A stretch of 64,000 nucleotides of DNA. Source: Streptomyces sp. R28. GTDB taxonomy: Bacteria; Actinomycetota; Actinomycetes; Streptomycetales; Streptomycetaceae. Positions 1 to 9,266 of the stretch are shown one piece after another (the stretch's first letter is position 1; each line of letters starts with the position of its first letter). Location: positions 2,593,001-2,657,000 of the forward strand of contig NZ_CP163439.1 of the NCBI RefSeq assembly GCF_041052385.1, in the 5' to 3' direction. Made by a program: the position numbers and the translations under genes. The notes under the pieces were generated by a model that was not told where the DNA came from, ran no database searches, and saw only the letters and a list, made by a program, of their open reading frames with translations.

Positions 1-231
1 GCCTTCGCGGACGTCACCCGTGACGCCATCGCGAACGCCGAGCCCGAGGACCCGGGCGTGCAGCCCCGGCCCGCGCCCGGCATCCAGTTCGTCGGCATCC
101 CCGAGTTCACCGACCTGGGCACCAAGGTCTCCCAGGAGATCAGTGCCGCGATCGCCGGCCGGCAGTCCGTGGACAGCGCGCTGGGCAAGTCACAGCAGCT
201 CGCCGAGGCCGTCGGAAAGAAGTACCAGTAA
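1..231 (+). CDS. ABC transporter sugar/polyol-binding protein, C-terminal fragment
   Basis: The window opens inside this gene; 76 C-terminal residues remain, in frame from base 1 to a TAA. The end (FTDLGTKVSQEISAAIAGRQ, then a LGKSQQLAEAVGKKY tail) has the amphipathic helix typical of the last helix of family 1 extracellular solute-binding proteins. It lies 2 nt ahead of two permease genes and a dehydrogenase, so it is read as the lipoprotein receptor of a polyol or sugar importer. The substrate cannot be told from this fragment; a polyol is inferred from the dehydrogenase. Confidence 0.8.
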   Translation, partial: AFADVTRDAIANAEPEDPGVQPRPAPGIQFVGIPEFTDLGTKVSQEISAAIAGRQSVDSALGKSQQLAEAVGKKYQ

Positions 232-233
232 TC

Positions 234-1181
234 ATGACCGTCACCAATCCCCCCGCCCGGGTCGCCGCCACCTCCCCGCGGCCGGCGGCCCGGCGGCCGA
301 ACCGTATGCGCGCCTGGGCCACCCGAGCCCCCCTGCTGCCCGCACTGATCTTCATGGTCGCCGTGACGCAGCTGCCCTTCGTGGCCACGCTGGTGATCTC
401 GTTCTTCGACTGGAACGCCCTCTACCCGGACCAGCGCCACTTCGCCGGCTTCGCCAACTACTCGGAAGTGCTGAGCACGCCCGACCTGCGCAAGTCGGTG
501 TGGACAACGGTCCTGCTGACCGCCACGGTCGTACTCGTCAGCCTGGTGCTGGGCCTGCTGCTGGCGCTTCTGCTGGACCGGAAGTTCCGTGGCCGTGCCG
601 CCGTGCGCACGATGCTCATCGCCCCGTTCCTGCTGGTGCCGATCGCGGCCGCACTGCTGTGGAAGCACGTGCTGTTCAACCCCGAATACGGCCTGTTCAA
701 CGGCGTCCTGCACTGGATCGCAGGGAACGGCGCGCCCCAGCCGGACTGGATCTCCGAGATGCCGCTCATGGCGGTCGAAGCCTCGCTCATCTGGCAGTGG
801 ACGCCGTTCATGACGCTGATCCTGCTCGCCGGGCTGCAGAGCCGTGACCCGCAGCTGATCGAGGCGGCCCGGGTGGACGGCGCGAGCGACTGGCAGGTGT
901 TCGTCCACATGACGCTGCCGCACATCCGCCGCTACATCGAACTGAGCGTGCTGCTCGGGTCGATCTACATCGTGCAGAACTTCGACGCGGTGTACACGAT
1001 CACCTCCGGCGGCCTGGGCACCGCGAACCTGCCGTACACCATCTACCAGACCTTCTACCAGGCGCACGAGAACGGCCTCGCCTCGGCGGCCGGCGTCATC
1101 GTCGTCATCGGCTCGATCATCCTCGCGACCTTCGCCCTGCGCGTCGTGTCGTCCCTGTTCCGCGCGGAGGTGTCCCGCTGA
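234..1181 (+). CDS. Sugar ABC transporter permease, MalF type
   Basis: 315 residues. An N-terminal basic Pro/Ala stretch of about 30 residues precedes the first membrane helix (LLPALIFMVAVTQLPFVATL), and about six helices follow in all. The cytoplasmic EAA loop that docks on the ATPase is visible (EAARVDGASDWQVF, about residue 210). ATG lies 2 nt after the binding-protein stop, and the stop overlaps the next start by 1 nt (TGATG), so the operon is translationally coupled. No ATPase gene follows; Streptomyces importers of this type usually share the MsiK ATPase encoded elsewhere. Confidence 0.93.
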   Translation: MTVTNPPARVAATSPRPAARRPNRMRAWATRAPLLPALIFMVAVTQLPFVATLVISFFDWNALYPDQRHFAGFANYSEVLSTPDLRKSVWTTVLLTATVVLVSLVLGLLLALLLDRKFRGRAAVRTMLIAPFLLVPIAAALLWKHVLFNPEYGLFNGVLHWIAGNGAPQPDWISEMPLMAVEASLIWQWTPFMTLILLAGLQSRDPQLIEAARVDGASDWQVFVHMTLPHIRRYIELSVLLGSIYIVQNFDAVYTITSGGLGTANLPYTIYQTFYQAHENGLASAAGVIVVIGSIILATFALRVVSSLFRAEVSR

Positions 1182-2041
1182 TGACCACCCTCACCACCGC
1201 CACCCCGCGACGGTCCCGGGCGCGGATCCAGGGTGCCGCCCTGGGCGTCACCGCGTGGCTGGCCGGCATCGTGTTCGCCCTGCCCATCCTCTGGATGGTC
1301 CTGACGTCCTTCCACTCCGAGGCGGACGCGGCGACCAACCCGCCCTCCCTCGCCGCCTCCCTCACCCTGGACAGCTACCGCGAGTTCTTCGGCGCGGGCG
1401 GCGGCGCCAGCCCCTGGCCCTCCCTGATCAACTCGACGACGGCTTCGATCGCCTCCACGCTGCTGACGCTGCTCCTCGCGCTGCCCGCCGCGTACGCGCT
1501 CTCCATCCGGCCGGTGAAGAAGTGGACCGACGTCCTGTTCTTCTTCCTGTCCACCAAGATGCTCCCGCTCGTCGCGGGCCTGCTGCCGATCTACCTGTTC
1601 GCCAAGAACACCGGTCTGCTCGACAACATCTGGGCGCTGGTCATCCTCTACACGGCCATGAACCTGCCGATCGCGGTGTGGATGATGCAGTCCTTCCTCG
1701 CCGAGGTACCGGTCGCGATCATCGAGGCGGCGCAGATCGACGGCGCGAGGCTGCCGACGATCCTGGGGCGGGTGGTGGCGCCCATCGCCCTGCCCGGAAT
1801 CGCGGCGACGTCCCTGATCTGCTTCATCTTCAGCTGGAACGAGCTGCTGTTCGCCCGGGTCCTCACGGGCGTGGTCGCCCAGACCGCTCCCGTCTTCCTG
1901 ACCGGCTTCATCACCAGCCAGGGCCTGTTCCTGGCGAAGGTGTGCGCCGCGTCGCTCGTCATCTCCCTGCCGGTGCTCGCCGCGGGGTTCGCAGCCCAGG
2001 ACAAGCTGGTCCAGGGCCTGTCGTTGGGAGCCGTGAAATGA
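1181..2041 (+). CDS. Sugar ABC transporter permease, MalG type
   Basis: 286 residues, six predicted membrane helices, and an EAA-like loop (EAAQIDGARLPTIL) near residue 185. It is the second half of the heterodimeric membrane channel with the preceding permease. Start overlaps the previous stop by 1 nt, and its own stop overlaps the dehydrogenase start by 4 nt (ATGA). The motif VWMMQSFLAEVP before the EAA loop is frequent in mannitol/sorbitol-type permeases, which fits the downstream dehydrogenase; that specificity is an inference. Confidence 0.93.
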   Translation: MTTLTTATPRRSRARIQGAALGVTAWLAGIVFALPILWMVLTSFHSEADAATNPPSLAASLTLDSYREFFGAGGGASPWPSLINSTTASIASTLLTLLLALPAAYALSIRPVKKWTDVLFFFLSTKMLPLVAGLLPIYLFAKNTGLLDNIWALVILYTAMNLPIAVWMMQSFLAEVPVAIIEAAQIDGARLPTILGRVVAPIALPGIAATSLICFIFSWNELLFARVLTGVVAQTAPVFLTGFITSQGLFLAKVCAASLVISLPVLAAGFAAQDKLVQGLSLGAVK

Positions 2042-3027
2042 AGGCCGCCGTCATCGAGTCCGTGGGCAAGGCCGTCGTCGCCGAGGTCCCTGACCCGACG
2101 CCAGGACCGCGCGACGTCGTGGTCGAGGTCGCGGCGTGCGGCCTGTGCGGAACCGATCTCCACATCCTCCAGGGCGAGTTCGCCCCGAAGCTGCCGATCG
2201 TGCCCGGGCACGAGTTCGCGGGCGAGGTGGTCGGGGTCGGCACCCAGGTCACGGAGCTGTCGGTCGGCGACCGGGTCGCGGTGGACCCCTCGCTGTACTG
2301 CTACGAGTGCCGCTACTGCCGTACGGGCCACAACAACCTCTGCGAGCGCTGGGCGGCGATCGGCGTGACGACGGCGGGCGGCGCGGCACGCTACGCGGTG
2401 GCCCCGGTGGCGAACTGCGTGAAGCTGCCGGAGCACGTCCGCACCGAGGACGCCGCGCTGGTGGAGCCACTGTCGTGCGCGGTCCGCGGCTACGACGTCC
2501 TCCAATCCCGCCTGGGCGCCCACGTCCTGATCTACGGCTCGGGCACGATGGGCCTGATGATGCTGGAGCTCGCCAAGCGGACGGGGGCGGCCAGCGTGGA
2601 CGTGGTGGACGTGAACCCGGCGCGGCTGGAAACGGCACGACGGCTCGGCGTCTCGGCGTCCGCCGCGAACCCGGACGAGCTGGACCGGCCCCAGGGCTGG
2701 GACCTGGTGGTGGACGCGACGGGCAACGCGGCGGCGATCCAGGACGGCCTGGACCGGGTCGCGAAGGCGGGCACGTTCCTGCAGTTCGGGGTGGCGGACT
2801 ACGCGACCCGGGTGACGATCGACCCGTACCGCATCTACAACCAGGAGATCACCATCACGGGCTCGATGGCGGTGCTGCACAGCTTCGAGCGCGCGGCGGA
2901 GCTGTTCGCGACCGGCGTCCTCGACCCCGAGATCTTCATCAGCGACCGCATCCCGCTGGAGCGGTACCCGCAGGCGCTGGAGCAGTTCGCGTCGGGGGTG
3001 GGACGGAAGATCGTGGTGGTTCCGTAG
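2038..3027 (+). CDS. Zinc-dependent alcohol/polyol dehydrogenase (MDR family)
   Basis: 329 residues, the usual length. Catalytic zinc ligands are visible: C37 in CGLCGTD and the GHE motif at H58-E59. The four structural-zinc cysteines are C88, C91, C94 and C102. A Rossmann motif (GSGTMGLMML) starts near residue 157. The ATG overlaps the permease stop by 4 nt, so it is the last gene of the importer operon and probably oxidises the imported polyol or sugar with NAD(P). Closest familiar relatives are sorbitol and threonine dehydrogenases; the exact substrate is unknown. Confidence 0.9.
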   Translation: MKAAVIESVGKAVVAEVPDPTPGPRDVVVEVAACGLCGTDLHILQGEFAPKLPIVPGHEFAGEVVGVGTQVTELSVGDRVAVDPSLYCYECRYCRTGHNNLCERWAAIGVTTAGGAARYAVAPVANCVKLPEHVRTEDAALVEPLSCAVRGYDVLQSRLGAHVLIYGSGTMGLMMLELAKRTGAASVDVVDVNPARLETARRLGVSASAANPDELDRPQGWDLVVDATGNAAAIQDGLDRVAKAGTFLQFGVADYATRVTIDPYRIYNQEITITGSMAVLHSFERAAELFATGVLDPEIFISDRIPLERYPQALEQFASGVGRKIVVVP

Positions 3028-3032
3028 AATCC

Positions 3033-3150
3033 AGCCCCTCCGGCGTTTGAGGAGCGGGGGTCCAGGGGGCGGAGCCCCCTGGCGGGGTCGAAGGGGCGGA
3101 GCCCCTTCAGGACGGGACGGGAAGGGGCGGCGGGGGCGAAACCCGCTGCT
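3033..3150. repeat. GC-rich intergenic palindromic repeat, copy 1
   Basis: The stretch contains the block CCGGCGTTTGAGGAGCGGGG followed by two perfect hairpins: 9-bp arms at 3062-3070/3074-3082 and 8-bp arms at 3090-3097/3101-3108, both closed by a GGA loop. The same blocks recur in inverted order at 46.9-47.1 kb and in decayed form near 24 kb. It follows the dehydrogenase stop, so it may end that operon. Repeats of this kind are common between Streptomyces genes; a function beyond termination is not established. Confidence 0.75.
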
Positions 3151-3206
3151 CCCGCCGAATGGCCCGGGTAAGGGAACGGTAAAGCGCCCCCGCTCGTTCA
3201 CCCCGC

Positions 3207-4436
3207 ATGACAGCTATGACCCCCGGCTCGAACATCCCTCTCCCCGCCGCGCGCGTGACGGTGGACGTCGCCGCCCCGGTGCGGCTCGACGTATCGGGCC
3301 TGCTGCTCACCGCCGACGGCAAGGTGCGCTCCGACGACGACTTCATCTTCTACAACCAACCCCAGGGCCCCGGCGTGACCTACCGCTCGGGCGGCGGCAC
3401 CAGCCCCGACGCGATCACGGTCGACACATCAGCCGTTCCCCCCGGCATCGAGAAGATCGTCGTCACCGCCAGCCCGGACGCCGCCGGCCAGACCTTCCAG
3501 GGCATCGAACCGACGGCCACCATCCGCAACGCGGACGACAACAGCGCCCTGGCCACCTTCACGCCCCCGCAGCTCGGCACCGAGACGGCACTGGTGATCG
3601 TCGAGGTCTACCTGCGCAACGGCGCCTGGAAGGCCCGCGCGGTCGGCCAGGGCTACGCCAACGGCCTGGCCGGCATCGCCACCGACTTCGGCGTCACGGT
3701 CGAGGAACCGGCCCCCGCCCCCGCCGCCCCCGTGGCCCCGCCGCAGCCCACCATGCAGCCCCCGGTCGCCCCGCCGGCCCCGCCGATGTCCACTCCCCCG
3801 GCCCCGCAGGCACCCGCCGCTCCCCCGGCCCCGCCCGCGCCTCCCGCGCCCGGCGCCGGCAAGATCAACCTCGACAAGGGCCGGGTCAGCCTCCAGAAGA
3901 ACCAGACCGTCTCCCTGGTCAAGGGCGGCCGCCCCCTGCTCTCCCAGGTCAAGATGGGCCTCGGCTGGGAGCCGGCGTACCGCGGCAAGGACATCGACCT
4001 GGACGCCTCGGTCATCGCGTACGGCCCGCAGCGCAACCACATCGACAGCTGCTACTTCGGCAAGCTCCAGATCGTGCAGGGCGCGATCCGCCACTCCGGC
4101 GACAACCTCACGGGTGAGGGCGGAGGCGACGACGAGGTCATCACCGTCGACCTCGGACGCCTCCCGCAGGAGGTCACCGGACTCGTCTTCACCGTCAACT
4201 CCTTCTCCGGCCAGAAGTTCACCGAGGTCGCCAAGGCCTACTGCCGGCTGATCGACGCCGCCACCGGCGAGGAACTCGTCCGCTTCGACCTCACCAACGC
4301 CGAGGCGCAGACGGGCGTGATGATGGCGAAGTTGATCAAGCAGTTCTCCGGCGAGTGGGACATGACGGCCATGGGCGACTTCGTGAAGTCCCGCACGGTG
4401 AGGGGGATGGTGAAGCCGGCGGCGCAGGCGCTGTAG
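3207..4436 (+). CDS. TerD-family protein with two TerD domains
   Basis: 409 residues. TerD domain 1 spans about 5-160 with the acidic calcium-binding segment SDDDFIFYNQ. A Pro/Ala linker (about 170-220, PAPP repeats) leads to a second TerD-like domain (about 222-405) with DIDLDASV and GGGDDEV acidic clusters. Such proteins belong to the tellurite/stress Ter system and bind Ca2+; in Streptomyces they are linked to calcium-dependent development. The gene stands alone, without terB or terC. ATG at 3207 or 3216 is possible; no clear Shine-Dalgarno decides it. Confidence 0.88.
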   Translation: MTAMTPGSNIPLPAARVTVDVAAPVRLDVSGLLLTADGKVRSDDDFIFYNQPQGPGVTYRSGGGTSPDAITVDTSAVPPGIEKIVVTASPDAAGQTFQGIEPTATIRNADDNSALATFTPPQLGTETALVIVEVYLRNGAWKARAVGQGYANGLAGIATDFGVTVEEPAPAPAAPVAPPQPTMQPPVAPPAPPMSTPPAPQAPAAPPAPPAPPAPGAGKINLDKGRVSLQKNQTVSLVKGGRPLLSQVKMGLGWEPAYRGKDIDLDASVIAYGPQRNHIDSCYFGKLQIVQGAIRHSGDNLTGEGGGDDEVITVDLGRLPQEVTGLVFTVNSFSGQKFTEVAKAYCRLIDAATGEELVRFDLTNAEAQTGVMMAKLIKQFSGEWDMTAMGDFVKSRTVRGMVKPAAQAL

Positions 4437-4454
4437 ACAGCCGTACGACGTCCA

Positions 4455-4481
4455 GGGCGCCCCGGCAGGAGGGGGGCGCCC
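4455..4481. terminator. Bidirectional hairpin between convergent genes
   Basis: Arms GGGCGCCCC (4455-4463) and GGGGCGCCC (4473-4481) are perfectly complementary around a 9-nt loop. It sits between the TerD gene (+) and the LacI gene (-), so it could stop transcripts from both sides. There is no T-run, as is usual in Streptomyces. Confidence 0.6.
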
Positions 4482-4591
4482 GGCGCGAGCGGAACCCGCC
4501 AGGCTGCGGGCCGTGCCGGGGGTGAGGGCTCCCGTCACATCTTCTGGGGGCCTCTCTGGGCGGCGCGGGCGCCACCCTGCCCGCCCGGACC

Positions 4592-5638
4592 TCAGGCCGA
4601 GGCCCGCACCACCAGCTCGGGGACCACCCACGCCTCGGCGCCCCGCAGGGGTTCCTCACCGGCACGCAGCCGGGCCACCTGCTCCACGGCCAGCCGTCCC
4701 AGCCGCCGTTTGTCGATGTGCAGGGTGGTCAGGGCGGGTTCCACCAGCTCGCCCAGCGACAGTCCGTCGAAGCCCAGGACGGCCAGGTCCTCCGGCACCC
4801 GCCGACCGCGACGCCGGGCGGCCCGCATGGCGCCGACCGCCATCAGGTCGTTGAAGCAGAAGACGGCACTGATGTCGGGCCGGGCGTCCAGCAGTTGCTC
4901 CATACCGGCCTCGCCCCCGGCCACGCTGTGCTCGGGACACAGCGCGATCCAGCTGTCGTCGACCGGCAGACCGTGCCGCCGGGCCTGCTCCAGGAAGGCC
5001 TGTCTGCGAGGGCCGGGGCCGTGCACCCCGTCGAGCATGCCGATCCTGCGGTGACCGGCGCCCACCAGGTGTGCCATGCCCTGTTCGAGACCGGCGGCGG
5101 CGTCGATGCCCACGGCCGCGAAACGGGTCTGCCGCGGGCCGCGCTCCAGCAGCACCAGCGGTACGCCCCCGAGGTGCCGGGCGAGCACGTCGTCCGGGCT
5201 CTTGAAGTAGCCCACCACCGCGTCCGCCTGGTGGGACAGCACATCGAGCGCCTCCCGCTCCCGGGCCTCGTCGATGCGGGAGTCCCATACGACGACCTGC
5301 CAGCCCCGCTGCTCGGCCGCCTCCAGCACGCCTGCGGCCACCTCGGGGAAGAAGGGGTTCATCAGGTCCGGGATCACCAGGCCCGCCGTCACGGTGCCCT
5401 TCTGCACGAGGCCGCGCGCGAAACGGCTGGGCCGGTAGTCCAGCAGCCGCGCCACCTCCAGCACCCGTTCCTTCGTGGCCGGGTCGATCTCGCCCTTGTC
5501 GTTGACCGCGCGGGAGACCGTCTGCCGTGACACTCCGGCCAGCTTCGCGACATCGTGGATCGTGGCCCGGCGGCGGGTGCCGTCGGGCTGCTCGACACCC
5601 GGCTCCCACTGCTGATCGTCCGCCCGCACGCTGTGCAC
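4592..5638 (-). CDS. LacI-family transcriptional regulator
   Basis: 348 residues. Helix-turn-helix of the LacI type at about 26-46 (TIHDVAKLAGVSRQTVSRAV), hinge to about 80, then a periplasmic-binding-protein-like sensor domain (GLVIPDLMNPFFPEVAAGV onward). The usual LacI features, FCFNDLMAVGAMRA and DLAVLGFDGL, are present near 240-280. It probably represses sugar or polyol uptake genes; the importer operon 1.5 kb away is a candidate target, but no operator was seen because that promoter lies outside the window. An AGCGCT half-palindrome 1-10 nt upstream of the start may be autoregulatory. Confidence 0.9.
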   Translation of the reverse strand: MHSVRADDQQWEPGVEQPDGTRRRATIHDVAKLAGVSRQTVSRAVNDKGEIDPATKERVLEVARLLDYRPSRFARGLVQKGTVTAGLVIPDLMNPFFPEVAAGVLEAAEQRGWQVVVWDSRIDEAREREALDVLSHQADAVVGYFKSPDDVLARHLGGVPLVLLERGPRQTRFAAVGIDAAAGLEQGMAHLVGAGHRRIGMLDGVHGPGPRRQAFLEQARRHGLPVDDSWIALCPEHSVAGGEAGMEQLLDARPDISAVFCFNDLMAVGAMRAARRRGRRVPEDLAVLGFDGLSLGELVEPALTTLHIDKRRLGRLAVEQVARLRAGEEPLRGAEAWVVPELVVRASA

Positions 5639-5741
5639 TTTAGCGCTCCGCGGGATGTGCCAGTTGTGCCGTCGGTCGTCCGCGGCACCGTCGTGGCTGG
5701 TCGCTGCCCCACTCTCGGCTTCGCTCTAGCGGGGGGACCCC

Positions 5742-5782
5742 ATCGCGGTGGCGCCGCACATCGACACAGCCCCGCGCCCCGG
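5742..5782 (-). repeat. Short intergenic repeat, family B copy 1
   Basis: On the minus strand the sequence GGGGCGCGGGGCTGTGTCGA followed by a TGCGGC..CC.CCGCG segment nearly matches plus-strand sequence at 11355-11398. It lies in the 189-bp gap between the ACC deaminase stop and the LacI start; that gap otherwise holds only the presumed lacI promoter. Confidence 0.6.
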
Positions 5783-5827
5783 GATCGGCGCTTCGCGCGT
5801 GATCCCCCCACACGCAGCCCGACGCGC

Positions 5828-6856
5828 TCAGAACAGCGCGCTGTACGCGTTCAGCGCCGGCTGGCCGCCCAGATGGGCGTAGAGCACGGTCGAGTCCCGC
5901 CCCACCTCCCCGCGACCGACAAGGTCGATCATCCCGGCCATCGACTTGCCCTCGTACACGGGGTCCGTGACCATCCCCTCGGTCCGCGCCGCGAGCCGCA
6001 TGGCCTCCAGCGTCGTCCCGTCCGGGATCCCGTACGTGCCCGCGTGGTACCGCTCGTCCAGCTCGACGTCGGCCTCGGTCAACTCGCGCTTTACGCCGAT
6101 GAGTTGACCGGTGCCGTCGGCGATCCGGGCGATCTGCTCGCGGGTGGTGGCGGGCTTGGCCGAGGCGTCGATGCCGAGGACACGGCGCGGCCGGCCACCC
6201 GCCTCCTCCAGGGCGGCGAAGCCGGCGACCATACCGGCCTGGGTGGAGCCGGTCACCGAGCACACGATCACCGTGTCGAAGAAGACCCCCAACTGCCTCT
6301 CCTGCTCGGCCACTTCATACGCCCAGCCGGCGAACCCCAGCCCGCCGAGCGGGTGGTCGGAGGCGCCGGCCGGGATGGCGTACGGCTTGCCGCCCGACTC
6401 CTCGACCTCCCTGAGCGCCTGCTCCCAGCTCTCCTTGAAGCCGATCCCGAACCCGGCCTTGATCAGCCGTACGTCGGCTCCGGCGAGCCGGCTGACGAGG
6501 ATGTTGCCGACCTTGTCGTAGACGGAGTCGGGCCAGTCCACCCAACTCTCCTGGATCAGCACGCACTTGAGACCGGCGCGGGCGGCGCAGGCGGCGACCT
6601 GGCGGGTGTGGTTGGACTGCACGCCGCCGATCGAGACGAGGGTGTCGCAGCCCTGCGCGAGTGCGTCGGCGACCAGGTACTCCAGCTTGCGGGTCTTGTT
6701 GCCGCCGTACGCGACACCGGAGTTGCAGTCCTCGCGCTTGGCCCAGAGGGAGGCGCCGCCGAGGTGGGCGGTCAGCCGCTCCAGGGGGTGCACGGGGGAC
6801 GGGCCGAAGAGCAGGGGGTAGCGGTCGTACGAGGCAAGGGACGGGGAAGAGGACAT
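5828..6856 (-). CDS. acdS: 1-aminocyclopropane-1-carboxylate deaminase
   Basis: 342 residues, normal length for ACC deaminase, a PLP enzyme converting ACC (the ethylene precursor) to 2-oxobutyrate and ammonia. The PLP lysine is K54 in GGNKTRK. Residues that separate true ACC deaminases from D-cysteine desulfhydrases are the deaminase ones: Y301-E302 in PVYEGKS (the other family has S/T for E) and L329 in HLGG (T in the other). ATG at 6856 is preceded by GGAGG at 7-nt spacing. It is 40 nt downstream of a GntR regulator on the same strand, probably one operon. Confidence 0.93.
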   Translation of the reverse strand: MSSSPSLASYDRYPLLFGPSPVHPLERLTAHLGGASLWAKREDCNSGVAYGGNKTRKLEYLVADALAQGCDTLVSIGGVQSNHTRQVAACAARAGLKCVLIQESWVDWPDSVYDKVGNILVSRLAGADVRLIKAGFGIGFKESWEQALREVEESGGKPYAIPAGASDHPLGGLGFAGWAYEVAEQERQLGVFFDTVIVCSVTGSTQAGMVAGFAALEEAGGRPRRVLGIDASAKPATTREQIARIADGTGQLIGVKRELTEADVELDERYHAGTYGIPDGTTLEAMRLAARTEGMVTDPVYEGKSMAGMIDLVGRGEVGRDSTVLYAHLGGQPALNAYSALF

Positions 6857-6896
6857 GGGGCGCCTCCAGAGGCAACGGCGTCGGTCGGAGTCGGCG

Positions 6897-7559
6897 TCAG
6901 TCGATGTCGACGTCATCGGAGTCGGCCAGGTCGGCGAGGGTGCGCCAGATCTCCGCCGTGACACGGACCGCCGCGTCCACGTCACCGGCGGCGCACGCCT
7001 CGATCAGCCGCTCGTGCAGCCCGGCCGAACGGCAGGTCCCGCCCTCACCGAAGCGCCGTCGCTCCAGGCGGCGGATGAGCGGGGTGTAGCGGGCGACGGT
7101 GGCGGCGGCCGCGCGGTTGCCGCTCACCCGCACCAGTACGTCGTGCAGCTCGTCGTCGGCCCGCAGGGCGAGGTCCACCTGACCGGCGGCGACGGCGGCG
7201 GCGAAGCGCTCGTTGGCGGAGCGCATGATCTCCACGTCCGCGGCCATCAGCAGGGGCACGGCGACCCGCGTCAGCAGCTCGTGCATGGCGCCGACCACGG
7301 CGGCCGCGTCCCGCACGTCGGCGGCCACGACCGGCGTCACCCGCGTGTAGCTCTGCGGCTTGCTCTCCAGCAGCCCCTCGTCCACGAGCCGCGAGAACGC
7401 CTCGCGCACCGGCGCCCGGGAGAGCCCGAGCCGCTCGGCGAGATCGGCGTCCCGCACCACCGCGCCCGGCTCGATCTCCCCGGCCACGATGGCGTCCCGG
7501 ATCGCTACGTACGCCTGGTCCCTGAGCAGGGTCCGGCCTACGGGTCGTATCGCCTCCAC
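6897..7559 (-). CDS. GntR-family regulator (FCD/FadR type)
   Basis: 220 residues from a GTG at 7559; an in-frame upstream extension lacks conserved sequence. The winged helix lies at about 10-75 ([21 protein letters not shown]), followed by an all-helical FCD ligand domain with the typical D, H, H and H metal positions ([18 protein letters not shown]). It precedes the ACC deaminase gene by 40 nt, so it is likely the local regulator of ACC use. The ligand is not visible from sequence. No strong ribosome site is seen, which would fit leaderless translation. Confidence 0.87.
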   Translation of the reverse strand: MEAIRPVGRTLLRDQAYVAIRDAIVAGEIEPGAVVRDADLAERLGLSRAPVREAFSRLVDEGLLESKPQSYTRVTPVVAADVRDAAAVVGAMHELLTRVAVPLLMAADVEIMRSANERFAAAVAAGQVDLALRADDELHDVLVRVSGNRAAAATVARYTPLIRRLERRRFGEGGTCRSAGLHERLIEACAAGDVDAAVRVTAEIWRTLADLADSDDVDID

Positions 7560-7600
7560 AACTGAAATGTTAGATGTCAGTCCTCTGTTCGGACAAGGGT

Positions 7601-7631
7601 GTGGCCCGCACCCCCGTGAAGTGCGGGCCAC
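7601..7631 (-). terminator. Hairpin terminator after the Ro60 gene
   Basis: Perfect 11-bp arms GTGGCCCGCAC (7601-7611) and GTGCGGGCCAC (7621-7631) with a 9-nt loop, starting about 50 nt beyond the Ro60 stop codon and ahead of the GntR gene. It would separate the two transcription units. Confidence 0.65.
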
Positions 7632-7679
7632 GCTCTGGGCACAGGCCTGTGTGTCCGGCCTGTGTGTCAGGCCTGGGCC

Positions 7680-9263
7680 TCAGGCCGCCCAGGGCCAGTC
7701 GGCGTTCCGAGCGCTCTCGAGCAGCGGAACCATCCGGAAAGCGGCGTCCGACAGGCCCCCGAAGGTGTGCCTGTTGCCCTTCCCCGACGGGCCGTGGCCC
7801 GCCCGGTATCCGGCGAGGTTCCAGGTGTAGACCGGTACATCGGCCGGGACCTGCTCGGTCGGGTCGCCGTGGTGGCTGGGCGCGTACTGCTCGTCGGTGA
7901 CGATCAGTACACGGTCGTGCTTCTTGTAGTGGCGGCGGACCGCCTCGGTGGTGTCGGTGCCGCCCAGGTCACCGAAGCGGCCCAGGACCTTCAGCACCGA
8001 CTCGCCCCCGCGGAAATTCACCGGGGCGCTCGTGGAGCCGAACTCCACCAGGTCCGCCTTCTTCGCCCGCAGTGCGAGCGCCGTGCCGAAGATCGCCGCC
8101 GCATCGGCCCGGTTGAGCTGCGAGCGGTCGGACAGCCGCGACCAGAACATCGAACCCGAGCGGTCGACGAGCACCAGCGTCCGGCCGGGCAGCGCGGGCA
8201 CGTTGGCCAGCGAGTGGCCGAGCGCCTGCTCCAGCGGGTACGCCCAGCGCAGCGACGGCGCGTGCTGGTACGCGGCGAGGTAGCGGAAGGGGAACTGCCG
8301 CGAGCGCGCGACCTCGGCAGGGTCGCTGATGCGCGCGGCGACCTGGGCCGCCACCTCGTCGGACACGCCCGCCTCGTCGAAGTTCCGCAGGTTGCGGACC
8401 AGCGCCATGGTGCCCATGGACGGAATCACGGCCTCCCAGGCCGCCTTGTCCATCGGCCCCTGCAGCCAGCCCGCCAGCGCCTCCCACGTCATCCCGGCCG
8501 CCGCGAGCCGCTCGGCACCGCCCTGCGACGTGACCACCGCACGCCGCTCCCCGACGGGCAGCGCCATCAGCTCGCGGTGGGCGACCAGCGTCCGGTTGGA
8601 CGCGGGCGGCACGGCGGTGTCCGGGTTGTGCCGGCGGTCGAGGGCGTACTGGAACAGCTCGCCCTGCCACGGCCTGCCCGGGTCCGGGGCCGCGTGCACC
8701 AGGTTGAGGATGTCGCCGAAGCGGTAGCCCTTGGACGCGGTGTCGTACTTCAGCAGCGACTTGCCGCTGTAGAGACGCCGTACGGCGTCGGCGATGCCGC
8801 GCTTGACGGGCTTGGGGACGTTACGGCCGTACGCCGCGGTCCAGTACGCGAGCAGCTCGCCAGGCTCGTCGGGCCGCTGGAGTACGGAGTCGATGACCTG
8901 CCGGTTGGCCGGGCCGTCGGTGGCCCCGGCCTCCAGGCGTGCCTTCACGTACTCGGCGGTGCCCACGAGGGCCGCCGTACGGAGGTTGCCCTCACCGCGC
9001 AGCCAGCCGAGCAGTCCGGCGGTCCACTCCGGGTCGGTGACGGCGAGCTCGCGCACGAGCCCCGCGAACCGGTCGTCGCGGTCGGCGCCGGTCTCGTAGA
9101 AGGTCTGCTGCGCGACGAAGTTGGACACCGCCAGCAGGAAGAGCTCGGAGCGCGCGTCGCGCTCACGGCCGCGGCCGCCCTCGTAGGTACGGAGTACACG
9201 ACCGGTCGACGTCACTCGAGAAGTGGGGCGCGCCTTGGCGGCCCGCGTGTTGAATCGCGCCAT
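7680..9263 (-). CDS. rsr: Ro60-family RNA-binding protein (TROVE and vWA domains)
   Basis: 527 residues from ATG 9263, matching bacterial Ro60 orthologues (Rsr). A TROVE domain of helical repeats fills about 20-345 and forms the doughnut that binds Y RNAs outside and misfolded RNA ends inside. A von Willebrand A domain follows with the MIDAS motif DRSGS near residue 367 (LVLVDRSGSMFW) and a later DTTEA. In Deinococcus the orthologue works with exonucleases in rRNA and stress RNA turnover. The ribosome site GGGGGA lies 7 nt upstream, inside a palindrome. Three Y-RNA-like elements lie directly upstream on the same strand, which strongly supports the call. Confidence 0.93.
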   Translation of the reverse strand: MARFNTRAAKARPTSRVTSTGRVLRTYEGGRGRERDARSELFLLAVSNFVAQQTFYETGADRDDRFAGLVRELAVTDPEWTAGLLGWLRGEGNLRTAALVGTAEYVKARLEAGATDGPANRQVIDSVLQRPDEPGELLAYWTAAYGRNVPKPVKRGIADAVRRLYSGKSLLKYDTASKGYRFGDILNLVHAAPDPGRPWQGELFQYALDRRHNPDTAVPPASNRTLVAHRELMALPVGERRAVVTSQGGAERLAAAGMTWEALAGWLQGPMDKAAWEAVIPSMGTMALVRNLRNFDEAGVSDEVAAQVAARISDPAEVARSRQFPFRYLAAYQHAPSLRWAYPLEQALGHSLANVPALPGRTLVLVDRSGSMFWSRLSDRSQLNRADAAAIFGTALALRAKKADLVEFGSTSAPVNFRGGESVLKVLGRFGDLGGTDTTEAVRRHYKKHDRVLIVTDEQYAPSHHGDPTEQVPADVPVYTWNLAGYRAGHGPSGKGNRHTFGGLSDAAFRMVPLLESARNADWPWAA

Positions 9264-9266
9264 GCT

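Noticed and set aside
1255-2037. N-terminal extension of the zinc dehydrogenase overlapping the permease
   Set aside because: The extension is out-of-frame permease sequence; the enzyme's own start MKAAVIESVG at 2038 overlaps the permease stop by the usual 4 nt.
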